A stretch of DNA of 64,000 nt from Warburgia ugandensis (Eukaryota > Streptophyta > Magnoliopsida > Canellales > Canellaceae), in assembly GCA_035236585.1 (NCBI GenBank), contig CP141137.1:49622057-49686056 (forward strand), in the 5' to 3' direction. This document shows, one piece after another, positions 33,308 through 45,336 of this stretch. Both the position numbers and the translations under genes were made by a program. How positions within the stretch are numbered: the first letter of the stretch is position 1; the number at the start of each line of letters is the position of its first letter. The notes beneath the pieces were generated by a model that saw only the letters and a list, made by a program, of their open reading frames with translations, was not told where the DNA came from and searched no databases.

Positions 33308-35810
33308 TTCAGCCCCTCTCCCAAACATCTTATTAAACCCATACTATTTTACGTTTTTGGGATATGTGATGCGTTTCTCTTAACATGTATTAAACTGATT
33401 TCTCTTTTTCATTTGCGGCAGATCACATTCCTCAAGTTGATTCAACATCATAGATGAGGAACGGGCTACACTGCTGTGGTGAACTAGGGTTCTGGTTAGA
33501 AGCATAACCGTAAACCCTAATTATGTCAAAAGTGTTCTATATACTCAATAAAACAGTGCTGATTGCGTGAGGAGCTGTTTTGGTGGTTTGTTTGTTCATG
33601 GGCCTTGTATTTCAGTCAGTTTGTAATGCTTTTCCTGTGTCTGCGTGGTCAAGCCAACTAAATCATAACAGAATCATGTGATTGGTTTCTATTATCTTTG
33701 ATTTATTGTCGTAAACATGAAATCCACGGTTCTACTTAAATCGGGCAAATCATAAGGAAGGTGGGTAAAACCTCATGGCTTGGCATTACCACGATACCAC
33801 TTTTGCCCTATAACTGCTGTGGTGTGCATTATATTTCATCGAAGGTTGCTCAAATAACATCAATTCAGCTGTTGTCAATATCATTTTCCTTTTTGTGAAA
33901 AATAGGATCTTGCTAGACCTGCATCCGCCTTCTGCAGTCACAAGACATGTTTGTCAAGATCTGTCACTGGACACTACATTAGATAATGGATATGAACTCA
34001 CCCTTTTGATTTGCTTCAAAAAGATATCCCCTTCCTTCACTACGAGGTCCTTAATCCTCTCATTGAATCATAACTTCGGATTCAGTAGACTTTGATTAAT
34101 GGAAACCCTTTGTTTTTCTTGATAATATTTCATGTTCAGATTTCAAATCGCATCTGAAATGGCCTTTAATTCTAGATTTGTACTATCATGGGTCTTTAGT
34201 GCAATCATCCTCATAATACAGGTAACAAAAATTAAGGAAAATTGAGAAGAGCAAAGCACAAATTGCAATAATATGTTACGATTGGGATCTCCTTCAACAT
34301 GTTTTCTTCTCTATTTGCCACACAACGAGTAGGTTGTGCCGGTTTTGCTTGGTGCATTGGATGAAACAAGACTTTCTACTTTCTTCTTGAACCAAGAGAT
34401 TGTGGGTTCATCTCCACTCACCATTCAGACTTTTTCCCTGAAAGTATTAGAAGAACAAACGAAAGATTTGATTTCACATTAATTTCTATCTCCTGGCATT
34501 CCATATAAGATTTACTTCATTCGAATAATACTAAACCTACCCTTGATCACAACTATAGTCCTTAATTTTAATAACCAAACCAATAGGGTAATCTCTTAAA
34601 TCAAAGTGCAACTTACGCATGCATCAGACGAAACTGTAAGTCTAGAGAAAAAAACACAAATTCAAACAAAAGTCACATAAAGATGAACCATGCGGTACCT
34701 TTTCTACTTGAGTTGTTTATGCAATCTAATAGAGTTAGCGGCAATAATAATGAGATTAGTGACATTATGGAGAGTCCTGCTCCAAGTACATCTTTGCCAG
34801 ACAGAGCTCTATGTTGATATTATGAGAAGGTTGACTAATCCAAGTTTTCTTCGAAGAAGGAAATGCAGTTTTGATGCTTAATAACAAGTGGGTCACAGCA
34901 TACATGCTGATTCGTATTGCCAAAGGCCAAAGCACATACAACTGATTCGTATTTTTAGAGGCCATAGAGGGACGTTCGTCTGATGGTCTGGAAAAAGGAG
35001 AAGTTATTCGTTGGTCAAATGGTTCATAGAACCTCTTCCAATGGCAAGTATAAACTGAGGCTTAGTGCAACTGGAAAGTAGACTTAGTTCATGATCATGG
35101 GAATGAATGCTGTTTGTTTGATGTATAACGTCAGGCAACCACTGCTCTTTGTTTGCTTGTCACTCTTTTTGGGAGAAAGCATCACATCCAAGTCACCACT
35201 GTTCCGTTGGTGCAACGCCACAGCAATGTATTTTAGTTTTGGGGCATTGCACCAGTTTTGATCCTTGATTAGACAGTACAATACGAGGCGACCTCGTCAA
35301 AGCTTCGTCACCTCACCTTATCGTGATATGCTTTTAGACGGTCGGAGTGCGCAAACATCAGACTGTAAGGCAGATGAATTGTTCCAAACCATGGTGTAGC
35401 TGCTTTTCAGTGGCACCAGTACCCGTCTCTTCCTTTACTAGGTCAAAGTTTATGGTGGTAAACATCACCGGTTATTTGAGCTACAACTAATGAAGCATGA
35501 ACTTCACAAGAGCTACATGACAAGTGATGTCTAGTAACTGAACTGATGGTTTAGTTCTCTCCACATTACATCATCGATTCACCTTTAAAGCAGGAGAATC
35601 AGAGGGTGATTACATCAAGGTCACTCTTTCTTCTAAAAAATGTAGGGCGTATGTTCATCAAGTCAAATTTACAAAGGTGAAATCTAAACCAATCTCACGG
35701 TAAGACTGACATAAGCAATACATGTTTCGGCACTGCAAAGCTTCTCCAGCTCCTTAATGCTAATATATGAATTCATCATGTAATCTTCTTTCTCTATTCA
35801 TTATTCTTCA
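33308..35810. other. Downstream of MIR157; no other gene recognised
   Basis: The first few hundred bases may belong to the primary microRNA transcript. Further on, no domain, RNA or repeat terminus is recognised. The frames at 33,895-34,095, 34,690-34,965 and 35,084-35,281 have no known motifs. Confidence 0.35.
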
Positions 35811-36028
35811 TTACTTGTTGGGTTCATCAAAGGGGAGCCTTGGCGCAACGGTAAAAGTTGTCGTCATGTGACCTTGAGGTCACGGGTTCAAGGCGTGGAA
35901 TCAGCCTCTTGCAAAAATACAAGGTAAGGCTGCCTACTTTAGGCCATTGTGGCCCGCCCCTTCCCCGGACCCCGCATAGGCGGGAGCTTCGTGCACCGGG
36001 GCTGCCCTTTTACTTGTTGGGTTCATCA
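35811..36028 (+). mobile_element. Au SINE, near-intact, with 19-bp target duplication
   Basis: The body 35,830-36,009 carries the full Au SINE order: head GGGGAGCCTTGGCGCAACGG (A box), CATGTGACCTTGAGGTCACG and GGGTTCAAGGCGTGG (B box), TCTTGCAAAAATACAAGGTA, CCTTCCCCGGACCCCGCATA, GCGGGAGCTTCGTGCACCGG and a final GCTGCCCTT. It is bounded by a perfect 19-bp duplication, TTACTTGTTGGGTTCATCA, at 35,811-35,829 and 36,010-36,028. The perfect duplication and low decay point to a fairly recent insertion. The element is Pol III-derived and depends on a LINE for movement. Confidence 0.95.
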
Positions 36029-37395
36029 CTCGCCACAAATCGCCCACGTGAAGAGTTGAGCATGCAGAAAACGATTCCCTGTCTATGATTGTGGAGTTCC
36101 CCTTTTTAGTTTATCTAAATACATAGCCTGCTTCAATCACGGTAGAAATGTGGAGGGACTATAATTTGGGCAAGTACCAGGGTCCTCTATTGATCTCTTT
36201 CTGGTGGAAGAAAAATATGAAAAGTGCTAAATCACAAGGCGTGAGCATCATGATAAATATCTATCGCTCCTTTTTGATAGGATGGGTGTTGTGGGCAGGG
36301 TTTCTGTAGCAATCTCTATCATTAGTTTTAGTTGATTCTACATGAGAGAGAGAGAGATGGAAGCGGGGTGAGGGAGCGGTTCATCTTTTGGGACTCCTAT
36401 CATTACTCAATTTCCTTGCTTTCCCATCATTCGCTTATCTGATTTGTTCCTATTCTTTCCTTTCAGGCAAGTGGTCCTCTCGTGGATAAAGCCTTGGTGG
36501 TTTCCGCTAGTTGGCAGCAGTGGGACCACTCCCGAAATTTAAGTAATAAAATAAACATTTTTACGTGGTGATCGCCAACAATAGATCCATGTATACTCTG
36601 GCAGCTATAAATCCAAGCAGGGTCCATATTTTTGGTGATCTAAAGTCTAAATCACTAATCCATGCCAAAAAATCCACTCCATCAGATAAATTTTTTCTTT
36701 TTGTTTTGAACTTCTAAAAAAAACAGTATTTATATCCATTTCCATCAGATAAACATAACCTTTATTCTTCTAAAGCATGAAACGGACGGTTGGAAGTGTT
36801 CAGAGAAAATATTTAGCAATCAAAGGACTACAACATAAGATGGGGTTCAAAAGATAAAGTGGTTTTATCAGGAAATGTTGGGTTATACTTGGACGTTTAG
36901 CTGCTAGATTACAATTGTATTTTATGAAACGCCGACCAGCATACGGAAACTCATAAGATTAAAAGGAAAACAACATAAGAGAGCCATGTGAAAAAAAGTA
37001 GGAGGCGTGGTAACCCTGCCCCTATATTCATGTGAGGTGATGAGGAAAAAGCAGTTCATCTCTCTCTTCTCCGGTCCTCTCTTTAGGAATGATGAGAAAT
37101 CACCATGAGAGTGATACTTCATCAGCCAAACTTATCCTCTTCTTAGATGAGTCCATCTGTGGGGTTGAATGACCAAATGGGTTGTAATTTTTAAATTACT
37201 CATCCATAGCATGGAGCCCTGGCCAATTGTGCTTTTGCCTGCTAATATTTTTGCAGTGAAAATATGCGCATCCACCGTGAACAGACCTCCGTCCCCCTTT
37301 TTTGTTTTTGTCTCTTGAACGGTAACATCTCTCCATCTTGACGGTAAATAAGCTTCAATTGACAATGTTACCCAAGCCTACACTAAAATTGAAGA
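36029..37395. other. Gene-free stretch
   Basis: A short GA run lies at 36,343-36,357. No gene or repeat terminus is recognised. The minus-strand frames at 36,922-37,122 and 37,132-37,365 have no known motif. Confidence 0.3.
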
Positions 37396-37399
37396 CTAC

Positions 37400-37620
37400 T
37401 ATTTCAATGCATAGTTTAAAAATTAAAAATTTGACTCAAAATGTAGGCGAGTTGGGTCAAATCCGAGCAACTGCAGGTGACTCTAGAGTACAAGTGTGAT
37501 TTTGAATAAATTTTGTTAAAAGTCTGCTGATACTAAAGAATTTTACATTATTTTGAAAAAATGACTGCTATGTGAACCGGTTAGGGTGTTATATTATTGT
37601 TTGAGACTAATTCTGTCCTA
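37400..37620. repeat. Dispersed repeat copy
   Basis: It begins CATAGTTTAAAAATTAAAAA, contains GTAGGCGAGTTGGGTCAAAT, and ends GGTTAGGGTGTTATATTATT. The same start, middle and end occur at 39,380-40,070, where the copy is enlarged by an internal insertion. Its last part, TTAGGGTGTTATA, could be a tRNA-like SINE head. Confidence 0.5.
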
Positions 37621-37828
37621 GTCTTAACTAACTTAATTTTTTTAAGGGTTTTATACAAAAAATGCCGTTATATTTTGGTATTTTCACAAAAAGTCCAACG
37701 CTTTTTGAGTTTTACATATTTGCTTCAGTTTTCATAAGTTTCGCAAAATTGCCATTTTGTTAGTTTTCAATCCTCCTTCCCTGATAGTTTTTTTGAAATT
37801 CTTATATCACCCTTCTCTATTTTTCTCT

Positions 37829-38984
37829 TAATATGTTCTAATAGATCTACTACCTTATAGATGCATATGAAATTACATTGAGTTGAGTGACTTCCCAATT
37901 AAAAGTTTTTGGTATCTAACTAATTCGATAATAGGGAATCTAATGGTATATTAGATTTCAACAAAAACCAACTAATAGTGAGACATTCAATCACAAATAT
38001 ATCACATTCACCAACTTGTGCAATAGTACCTGCTAAGCTTCTTCAATGAAATTCAATAATTTAAACTTCAATTTCTCACCAAAAACTATAATAATACTCT
38101 TCTTAACATAAAATAGAAGATAATCAATGCTTTGGATCAATAAAAGACACAATAAATAAAGAAAATTTTTAATTTTAAAACATAAGCAAAATACTATTAT
38201 TGTTCACCTGAACAGCTACGAGTAGCATACTTTAAGCTCTTCCTTTTTAAATAAAAATTGGAAATCTAAAACTTGGGTCTTCTTCTTCTCAATGTATTTT
38301 ATTTATCACGACCAGTTTAAGAGATTTCTATTGATTAATGAAGTTACGATTCACGTGCAAAGTCCTCTTGTTTACCATTGTCCGTGAACTTTGCATATGA
38401 ACAAGAAGATGATGGAGAATAAGGGGACTTTGTGAAGGACTTTCTGCTCTGTGAATTAATGAAAATCTTTGAAATTGATTGTGCTAGATAGAAGACATAG
38501 AGAAGAAGGCGCAGCAAGTCTTAGATTTCTAATTTACATTCAAAAAGGCATCGAACAAAGAGCTTAAAGTCTAATACTCATTGCTGCTTGCATGAACAGT
38601 AACAATATTTTACTTATGTTGTAAACTTGATTTTGTCTTTAATCTATTAATTATTCATTGATCCTGTTCTAATTTGTGGTAGAAAGAATTTTGTATTAAT
38701 TTCTAGTGAGAAATAGAAGTTCAAATTGTTGAATTTCAGTAAAGAAGCTTAATAGGTACTATTGCCCAAGTTGATGTACATAATATATTTGCAATTGAAT
38801 ATCTCACTATTAGTTGGTTTTTCTTGAAATCTAATCATACCATTCGATTTCTTGTTGCTGAATTGTGTTAGATACCAAGTTTTACTAAAACATTTTTATT
38901 AGAAAGTCATTGAACTTAGTGGCCAAAGTTGGCAACTTAATCACATCTACATCTGTGAGGTAGTAGGTCCATTAGAATGTATTA
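37829..38984. mobile_element. Foldback element with ~550-bp inverted arms
   Basis: The left arm (from TAATATGTTCTAATAGATCT at 37,829 to about 38,375) and the right arm (about 38,400 to 38,984, ending TCCATTAGAATGTATTA) are imperfect inverted copies. Matching blocks include AATACTATTATTGTTCAC against GTAACAATATTTTACTTATG, TAGTTGGTTTTTGTTGAAAT types near both outer ends, and CAATAGTACCTGCTAAGCTT against AAGCTTAATAGGTACTATTG. The inner part of each arm contains the 200-bp unit tandemly repeated in the CACTA element at 13.4 kb. No coding sequence and no clear target duplication were found. It could be a foldback or Mutator-like non-coding element. Confidence 0.7.
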
Positions 38985-39350
38985 TGAGGTAGTAGTTGCT
39001 AATGTTTTGATGGTTCTCATGAAATTCTTGGAGTGGTCCATGTTCTAGCCACAACTTTGTTAAGCTAGTTGTATATTAGACCAAGTTTATCCTTATTGCA
39101 TTAAAATGGTTATGAAAGCCTAGAGCTTAATTGGTGATGAGATGAGCACAAAAACTCATTACGCTTACCAATCCATATGCTTCTTGCAAGCCAATTAACC
39201 TTTAGAAAGGAACTTTGTTCAAACATAGTTTAGTTTGGTGTCGGCATTTTGTCAAACCATAACTTATTGCCTATTTATTATGTAGACAATTCTGAAAGCA
39301 TATTACACTTTTAATTTCTTGCTATTAACAATGGTTTGCTCATTTCTAAT

Positions 39351-39453
39351 ATTGGATGGTTTATCTAAATCATAGTTTAAAAACTTGAAAACTCAAGTCT
39401 CGCTCCTTAAATTGGATGGTTTATCTAAATCATAGTTTAAAATCTTGAAAACT
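39351..39453. repeat. 60-bp tandem duplication
   Basis: ATTGGATGGTTTATCTAAAT followed by CATAGTTTAAAA occurs twice, 60 bp apart, nearly identical. The second copy runs into the dispersed repeat that follows. Confidence 0.85.
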
Positions 39454-40070
39454 GGACTCGACTAGAAAGTGAGGCGAGTTGAGTTAATCAAAGCAACCTA
39501 TCAGTAACTCAAAAATATTTCTTTTAGATTCAAAACAAAAAGTTCTATTAATGGCTATTAAGAGGATTGCAAAAATTACAAAGGTAGTTTCAAAAAGCCA
39601 AAAACACTCAAGGTCAACCAACTCAGAACTAGGAAGACGTCCAATGGATGTAATTGGTCGCTAGAGAAAGTAGCACTTGAGAAACCTTGTGGCCTAAAAG
39701 CTAGAAGAAAGAGAGCAAAAACTTTGAAATGAAAACCCTAATATTCATGAAGCTAATTCCTAACCTTTTTTAGAAATAATTATTTTCAAAATTGATGATT
39801 GAATGCCTTCTCTTATGAAATCTGTCTTTTCATTCTTGAAGCAATGTATGTGTGTAAATATAAAATGTCTTGATGCTAAAAGATGTTCAATTTCATAAAA
39901 AAAATGTTGTCAAATATCCACCCCGAGGAAAAGACTTGAAAGTACTTGAGTAATATTTTTAATAATATTTTATTTTAAATTATATACAAAATTTCTCTTC
40001 ACATGCGCAAGTCAAACCTAGTGTAGTTGGTTAGGATGTTATAGTATTATTCTAGAGGACTTTGGCTAGA
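39411..40070. repeat. Dispersed repeat copy split by a LINE-like insertion
   Basis: The outer parts match 37,400-37,620: GGCGAGTTGAGTTAATCAAA near 39,472 and TAGTTGGTTAGGATGTTATA near 40,024. Between about 39,510 and 39,905 is extra sequence sharing GTCCAATGGATGTAATTGG and its flanks with the LINE 3' end at 9.3-9.5 kb, suggesting a LINE tail inserted into an older repeat. Confidence 0.5.
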
Positions 40071-42784
40071 GACATAACAAAAGACTCATAACTAGGGTGT
40101 GAATGGTATATATAGAACTAAAAAACTAATAAGAACTGGAGTAAAGAATTAGCCTACGGTTATTCAATTGGAATTGATTGTATAGTATTGGTTTTCACTC
40201 CCAAGGAATGAACCTTATTGCTATGTGTATTAGTTTTTATGCCCTAGTACCCAAACTAGAATCAAGAACTAAAAAATATTAATTAGTATATAGAAATGTT
40301 CTTATAATGTTATTTTAAAACTTAATGTATTAGAACCTAACATGGTAAATTAAATGTAATAAATTTTATCACTAAATAGTTATCCTTTATACTATTTTTA
40401 TATTTAGTTTACTTTAATTTTAAGTTAGCAGTTGATAAACACGATGATGTAGCTTTAAAATTACTCATAAGCATACAAATCAATGTAGCAATTGTACACC
40501 AGAGAAGTATATCCTACGAGGAATCTCACAGTTTTGTATATTGGTTGGATTTTATTTAAATTATATTTCCTAGCCAAAGAGAGATTGTATTTTGTTAAAC
40601 TAGGAAAATAAAAAGCATGTGAAAGTAAATATACATAAAAAATGGAATCTACAACTAAGAAAACTTACTAAAAATTAACACTTTCTAAAAAACAATACTA
40701 AAAAACTTGCTAATCTAAACTGAGATGCAATTTACTAAAGCAAGGAAATTTAAACTAACTTAAACCATGAATCGCAAATTAATTAAGGAATTTCAACTTC
40801 AATCACCATGTGCATGACTCACGAAGTGTGTGCATGATTCATATGGTGGGAAAAATGGCCAGAAAACATGGAATAAAAGCTAATTAACATGAGATCTAAC
40901 TAAAATTTAACTAAACTATCTCAAAAGTTAAATGAGTATATAAGAAATCAAGCAAATAAAGTGTATGGATTTCTGGAATTATGCATGAATCATGAAAGGT
41001 AAAAATCCAAAAATATGGTGCTCATGAAACCTAAATCAAGCTAGGAATAAAAAGCAACTTAATAAGCACTTTTCATGGAAGATAACACTTAAAATTAGAA
41101 GTACTTTACTACTGGAATATCTCAGTATTAATGCTCATTAAATCAATTTATTTATTGACTTGAAATTACATCCATCAATGGTGCGCATATACATATAATG
41201 AGAAACTAAAAATTGCCCACTATTCTAATGCATAGAGCTTGATATAAAGTAAAGATTAAACACACTCAAAAACTTTCAAATTAATCTCAGATATCAAGAA
41301 TGTGAAATCCAAATAAAAATTAAGAGAATGAAAGCATTAATATGGAAGCAAAGAACAAACAAACTACAAGGGAAAAACAAGGTCATCAAAGCAAGGAATA
41401 AGAGAATAATAGAGATTCAAGGTACAATTTTCTTTGACTGTCACTACCTGAGAAAAGGTAACTTGAATCTTGAAGAATTAAGAAAGAAATAAGAAATAAG
41501 AACTTAGAAAGCAAAACTCAAAGGAAAAAATAAGGATAGAAACTTGCACCTAGAATAAAAAAGCAACATAGCAACAAGGGAAGAACAAAAACTTGAAAAC
41601 CAACCTGAATTGGAATGCAAACAAAATAGTGGATTGCTGAACTAAAGGAGGCTTGGAGTACCTTGAAGGATTAGCCAAGGTGGGAGTGTTGACGCTTGAA
41701 GATAAGCACCTAAGGAAGGAGTTGTGGAAGGCTTGATACGATGAGGTGCCTCCACCCTTCTATGCCTTATGTATTGAGCTCCTTTGGGATTTATAGAGTT
41801 TAGCCACTTCTAAAAGAGTCCTCATAAGGAATGGAAGATAATATGGTGGTTGGGAAAAATTTTGGTTAAGATAAGGAATCTAGGAAGGTGAATGGAAAGT
41901 AGAAAGAGATAGATTTAGAAGGTAAGATAAGATAAGAGAGGGAAAGAGAATGATATAAGATAAGATAAGGATGGAGATTAGGAAAGTGGAGATTAGAAGG
42001 GAAAGAAGATAAGATAAGAATAGGGGAAATATAGTTGGATAAGGCAAGGAGACTTAAGAAGTAAAAACTAGGAAGAAGGATTTGGGAAGTGGAAACCTAA
42101 AGGAAATTGCTCGGAAGTGGGAAACCTAGGAAGATAGAAAAAAAGGAAAATTTAAAGGAGTTAGGTCTTTTCTCTTATTGGTCCACATTTGCTTACCTAT
42201 CTACCCATGTTGATAGAGTTCCACTATCTTCTAATTATCCTCTTCAAATTCCATAATTATAGTATAGGATAATTGATTGAAATCTTCGTCCAATAGTGTG
42301 ATTCCATGTGGCATAACTAATATAACTTGTTGGATCACTTTAATGGCATAGTGCTTAATGGCTTAAGTGGCTAAGTCCCTTGGCTTTAAGGCTTGAATGG
42401 CTTGGTTTATTTAGGTCTCCTTGTTAGATTAGGAAACCTCATTCATAGCTCCAATTCTTATGCAAATGTAGTGAAATTTCATGACATTTTGCATGGACCA
42501 TTTTAGTCACCTTTGATGCTTCCCATTGATATCTTATTGCCTTAATATGATCTTCAACCTTGATTTTAGCTTTAGAATGATGAAATTTATGTTTTTGGCT
42601 CTCTTTTGATCTTGATCTTCATATCTTCTCTTATTTGATCTCAAATATTGTATCATCTTCTCAAAACCTATAAAAGATGAAAAACCCCAAGTAAATCCTA
42701 AAAATTTATAACACATGGGCTACTAATTGGATATTTTTTATTCAAAATTGAACACTTACCACTCAATTGCTATCAATCCTAAGC
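40071..42784. other. Unassigned AT-rich region
   Basis: No protein motif is recognised. It reads like internal or terminal sequence of a non-coding retroelement (A-rich tracts, AAGATAAGATAAG runs at 41,930-42,020), but no ends or duplications were identified. The minus-strand frame at 42,534-42,716 is not convincing. Confidence 0.3.
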
Positions 42785-42850
42785 CCAGATAAAAAGGAGG
42801 AGGGTTTTACGATAGGTGCTGGCCGGCAAGTAAAACATTTTGAAGAAGTT
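42785..42850 (+). mobile_element. Possible 5' region of the RTE LINE
   Basis: AAAAAGGAGGAGGGTTTTAC followed by GATAGGTGCTGGCCGGCAAG resembles the GGAGGAGGGTTG...GGTGGCCGGC leader found upstream of plant RTE LINE ORFs. This is from memory of the family and not from alignment. The body of the element resumes at 44,577 after an LTR insertion. Confidence 0.4.
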
Positions 42851-44575
42851 GGAGATGATTTCATTATTTTCTCATCTTGTTAACGAATGAATGTACATAT
42901 TTAATAGGACTCTGATTAACAGTCTGAAAGAACCATTGCATCCGTAATTTCAACGCGGACCTAATGATACACTAAAAATTTAGGATCAAGAGATTAGATC
43001 TACCCAAGAATGTCATAAAGTGACTCCCAGAAGCCGAAAAATCATATATATCTAACCTTTGCCCCGTTAAACCTAGAAATAACGTCTGGATCTTATGTTT
43101 GAACATCATTCAGGACTTTACCAAGGTATTGACTCCAATTAAAGACAGGCATGAGCTCAGAAACGACGCTGGAGGTAGATAGTCTGATACTACTCTATTT
43201 TCAAAATGCATCCCAAACTCTATTTAAGTTACCTATTTTTATTACTATATCTAGTATGTGTTTTAAACCATGCTGTTCTTATACAAGTATGCGGGACCTG
43301 CTTTCATGATTTATGTATTTGACAAATCTTGCATTGAATTAAGAATGCTGTTGGAAAATAATATTTTTATACGAGTTACGAATTCATGACATTGCATAAG
43401 GTACTAGCATAAGTAGATTTTATGCAATACTCGCATACTTTGAAAACAAATGCATAAATTGCATGACTTATGTTGATTGAGATTTGGATCATCTATGTAT
43501 GTTTTTGGGTTATTAAGCCTAGTGGGCACTATGCTGAGGGGTACGGGTTTGGCCTTCTGGCCTCTACCACCAAAAAGGTGGATGGTATCACTGCCAAAAA
43601 TGGCATTGTCCTTTCCCTGACTGCTGTGGTAAATAGGGACGACCACTAAAGGTGTTCACGGCACCCTTTCTGGGACATATCCATAGTCGTCATGGAGGCT
43701 ATGGTGGACTGGTCTCTAGATACTGGAGACACGCAATCTAGAGGGATTCTGGTTGTGAGCATAGTGACCCTATGATTTTAGTGATATTGATATGCATATA
43801 GCATTGAAATGGTCATAAACGAGTACTTGTGACCAGTTGACTTGAGACCCTGTGCATGATACTATCGTTTGACTCATATGAAGACTATTTTAAGTATTTC
43901 CTAATCATTATTTATGACTCATTGATTTGTCGTATTGTGCAAATCTCATGACATGGATATATTGATTTATATTGATTTCAGCTTTTTGAAATTTGATATA
44001 CTGCTAGCATTGCATACTGAGGTTTAATAAAGAATTTCAATAGATGGCATTGCTTACATTTTTTGTCATACAAATATGCACTTATTTCAAATTAAGCATC
44101 CTGATGTCATACATGCAAACCCTTTGAACTTTGTATGATGCATTGCTGTGTTTTCAAAAAGGGTAGTGTCAAGTTACCTACTGAGTATAATAAATACTCA
44201 ACCTAATCCATTCTTTTTTAGATCAAATAATGTACAAATAGAAGGAGTATCAGGAGGCGTTAGACCCATAGTCAAGTAGGAAAAGGTAAGACTTAATTAG
44301 TGATTCTTTTGGTACCTGCTGTAATCTTGGTTGTAAATATTTGTTTATAGCTGTGGCTGTGACTAACAATCCTGAGAGTAATACTTGTTTCGATTTGGTC
44401 AATAAATTGCCATGGTACTATGCATTTAGAGTTCATTATGTCACTCAGGAACTTTATACAATGATTTTTGAAAAAGAAAAATTTTCCTGCATTCTTTTAC
44501 ATGAATTGTTTTAAAAATAGAGATCGCTCTCACTGTGTTTTTATAAAATTGCATTATAAAACCCAGGTCATCACA
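42851..44575 (+). mobile_element. LTR of a Ty3/gypsy-type element, partial or diverged, within the RTE LINE
   Basis: The right end reads CCCAGGTCATCACA at 44,575, like the ends of the neighbouring LTRs, and is followed at once by RTE coding sequence. The middle (43,510-43,780) has the same layout of GC-richer boxes as the other long LTRs, and TACTGAGTATAATAAATACT lies near the expected 3' processing region. The left boundary is uncertain. No primer-binding site follows, so it is a solo LTR or one end of a lost element. A fossil; lineage inferred. Confidence 0.5.
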
Positions 44576-44576
44576 C

Positions 44577-45336
44577 TGATGGTATACCAATAGTGGTTAT
44601 GAAGCATATGAGAGATACTGGAGTAGGTTGGTTAACAAAGTTGTTTAACAAGATTGTAAAATCAAAGAAAATGCCAAATGAATTGAGGAAGAGTTCCATT
44701 ATATCAACTTATAAGAATAAAGGAGACACATAGAACTACACTAACTATCAAAGGATCAAACTTATAAGCCACACTATGAAACTTTTTGAAAGAGTGATTG
44801 AAATGAAGTTACAACATGAGATGAGTGTATCGGAGAACCAATTTGGTTTTAGGCATAGGAGGTCCACCATGGAAGCTATTTTCCTACTTAAACAATTGAT
44901 AGAGAAATATAGTGAGAGGATGAAGGACCTCTACATGGTCTTTATTGACTTGGAAAAAGCTTATGATAGAGTCCTTAGAGAGTTAATATAGTAGGTGTTG
45001 GGTGAGAGAATGGTTTCACTGGGGTTATATAGATATAATTAAATATATGTATGGGGGAGTAATAACAACTATTAAGACCACTAGTAGAGAGACCGGTGAT
45101 TTTCTTATCATTGTCGGACTACATTAAGGATCGGCCTACAGCCCATACCTTTTCACGTTGGTTATGGGTGAGTTAACAAAACATTTATACAAGGATATTC
45201 CATGGTGCATGTTCTTTATAAATGATATAGTTTTAATTGATGAGACAAGCAAAGGCATAAATATAAAGCTAGAGTTATGGAGAGAAGCATTAGAATCTAA
45301 AGGATTTAAAATTAGTTGAACTAAGATGAAGTATAT
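44577..45336 (+). pseudogene. RTE LINE reverse transcriptase, first part
   Basis: Conserved RTE blocks run in order: DGIPIVVMKHMRDTG, WLTKLFNKIVKSKKMPNELR, IISTYKNKGDT, KLFERVIEMKLQHEM, ENQFGFRHRRSTMEA, LYMVFIDLEKAYDRV, then the SPYLFTLVMGELTKH block and CMFFINDIVLIDETSKG, which is the FADD position (F-A-D-D changed to F-I-N-D). The frame has several stops and is not functional; the altered catalytic pair alone would disable it. The coding sequence breaks off exactly at the solo LTR and resumes after it. Confidence 0.9.
45332..45336. repeat. Target duplication TATAT, left of the solo LTR
   Basis: TATAT precedes TGTGACGACC and the identical TATAT follows GGTGTTACA at 50,434-50,438. Removing the LTR and one copy restores a continuous LINE sequence. 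Confidence 0.92.

Noticed and set aside
35858-36088. 76-codon plus-strand frame
   Set aside because: It is a read-through of the Au SINE body.
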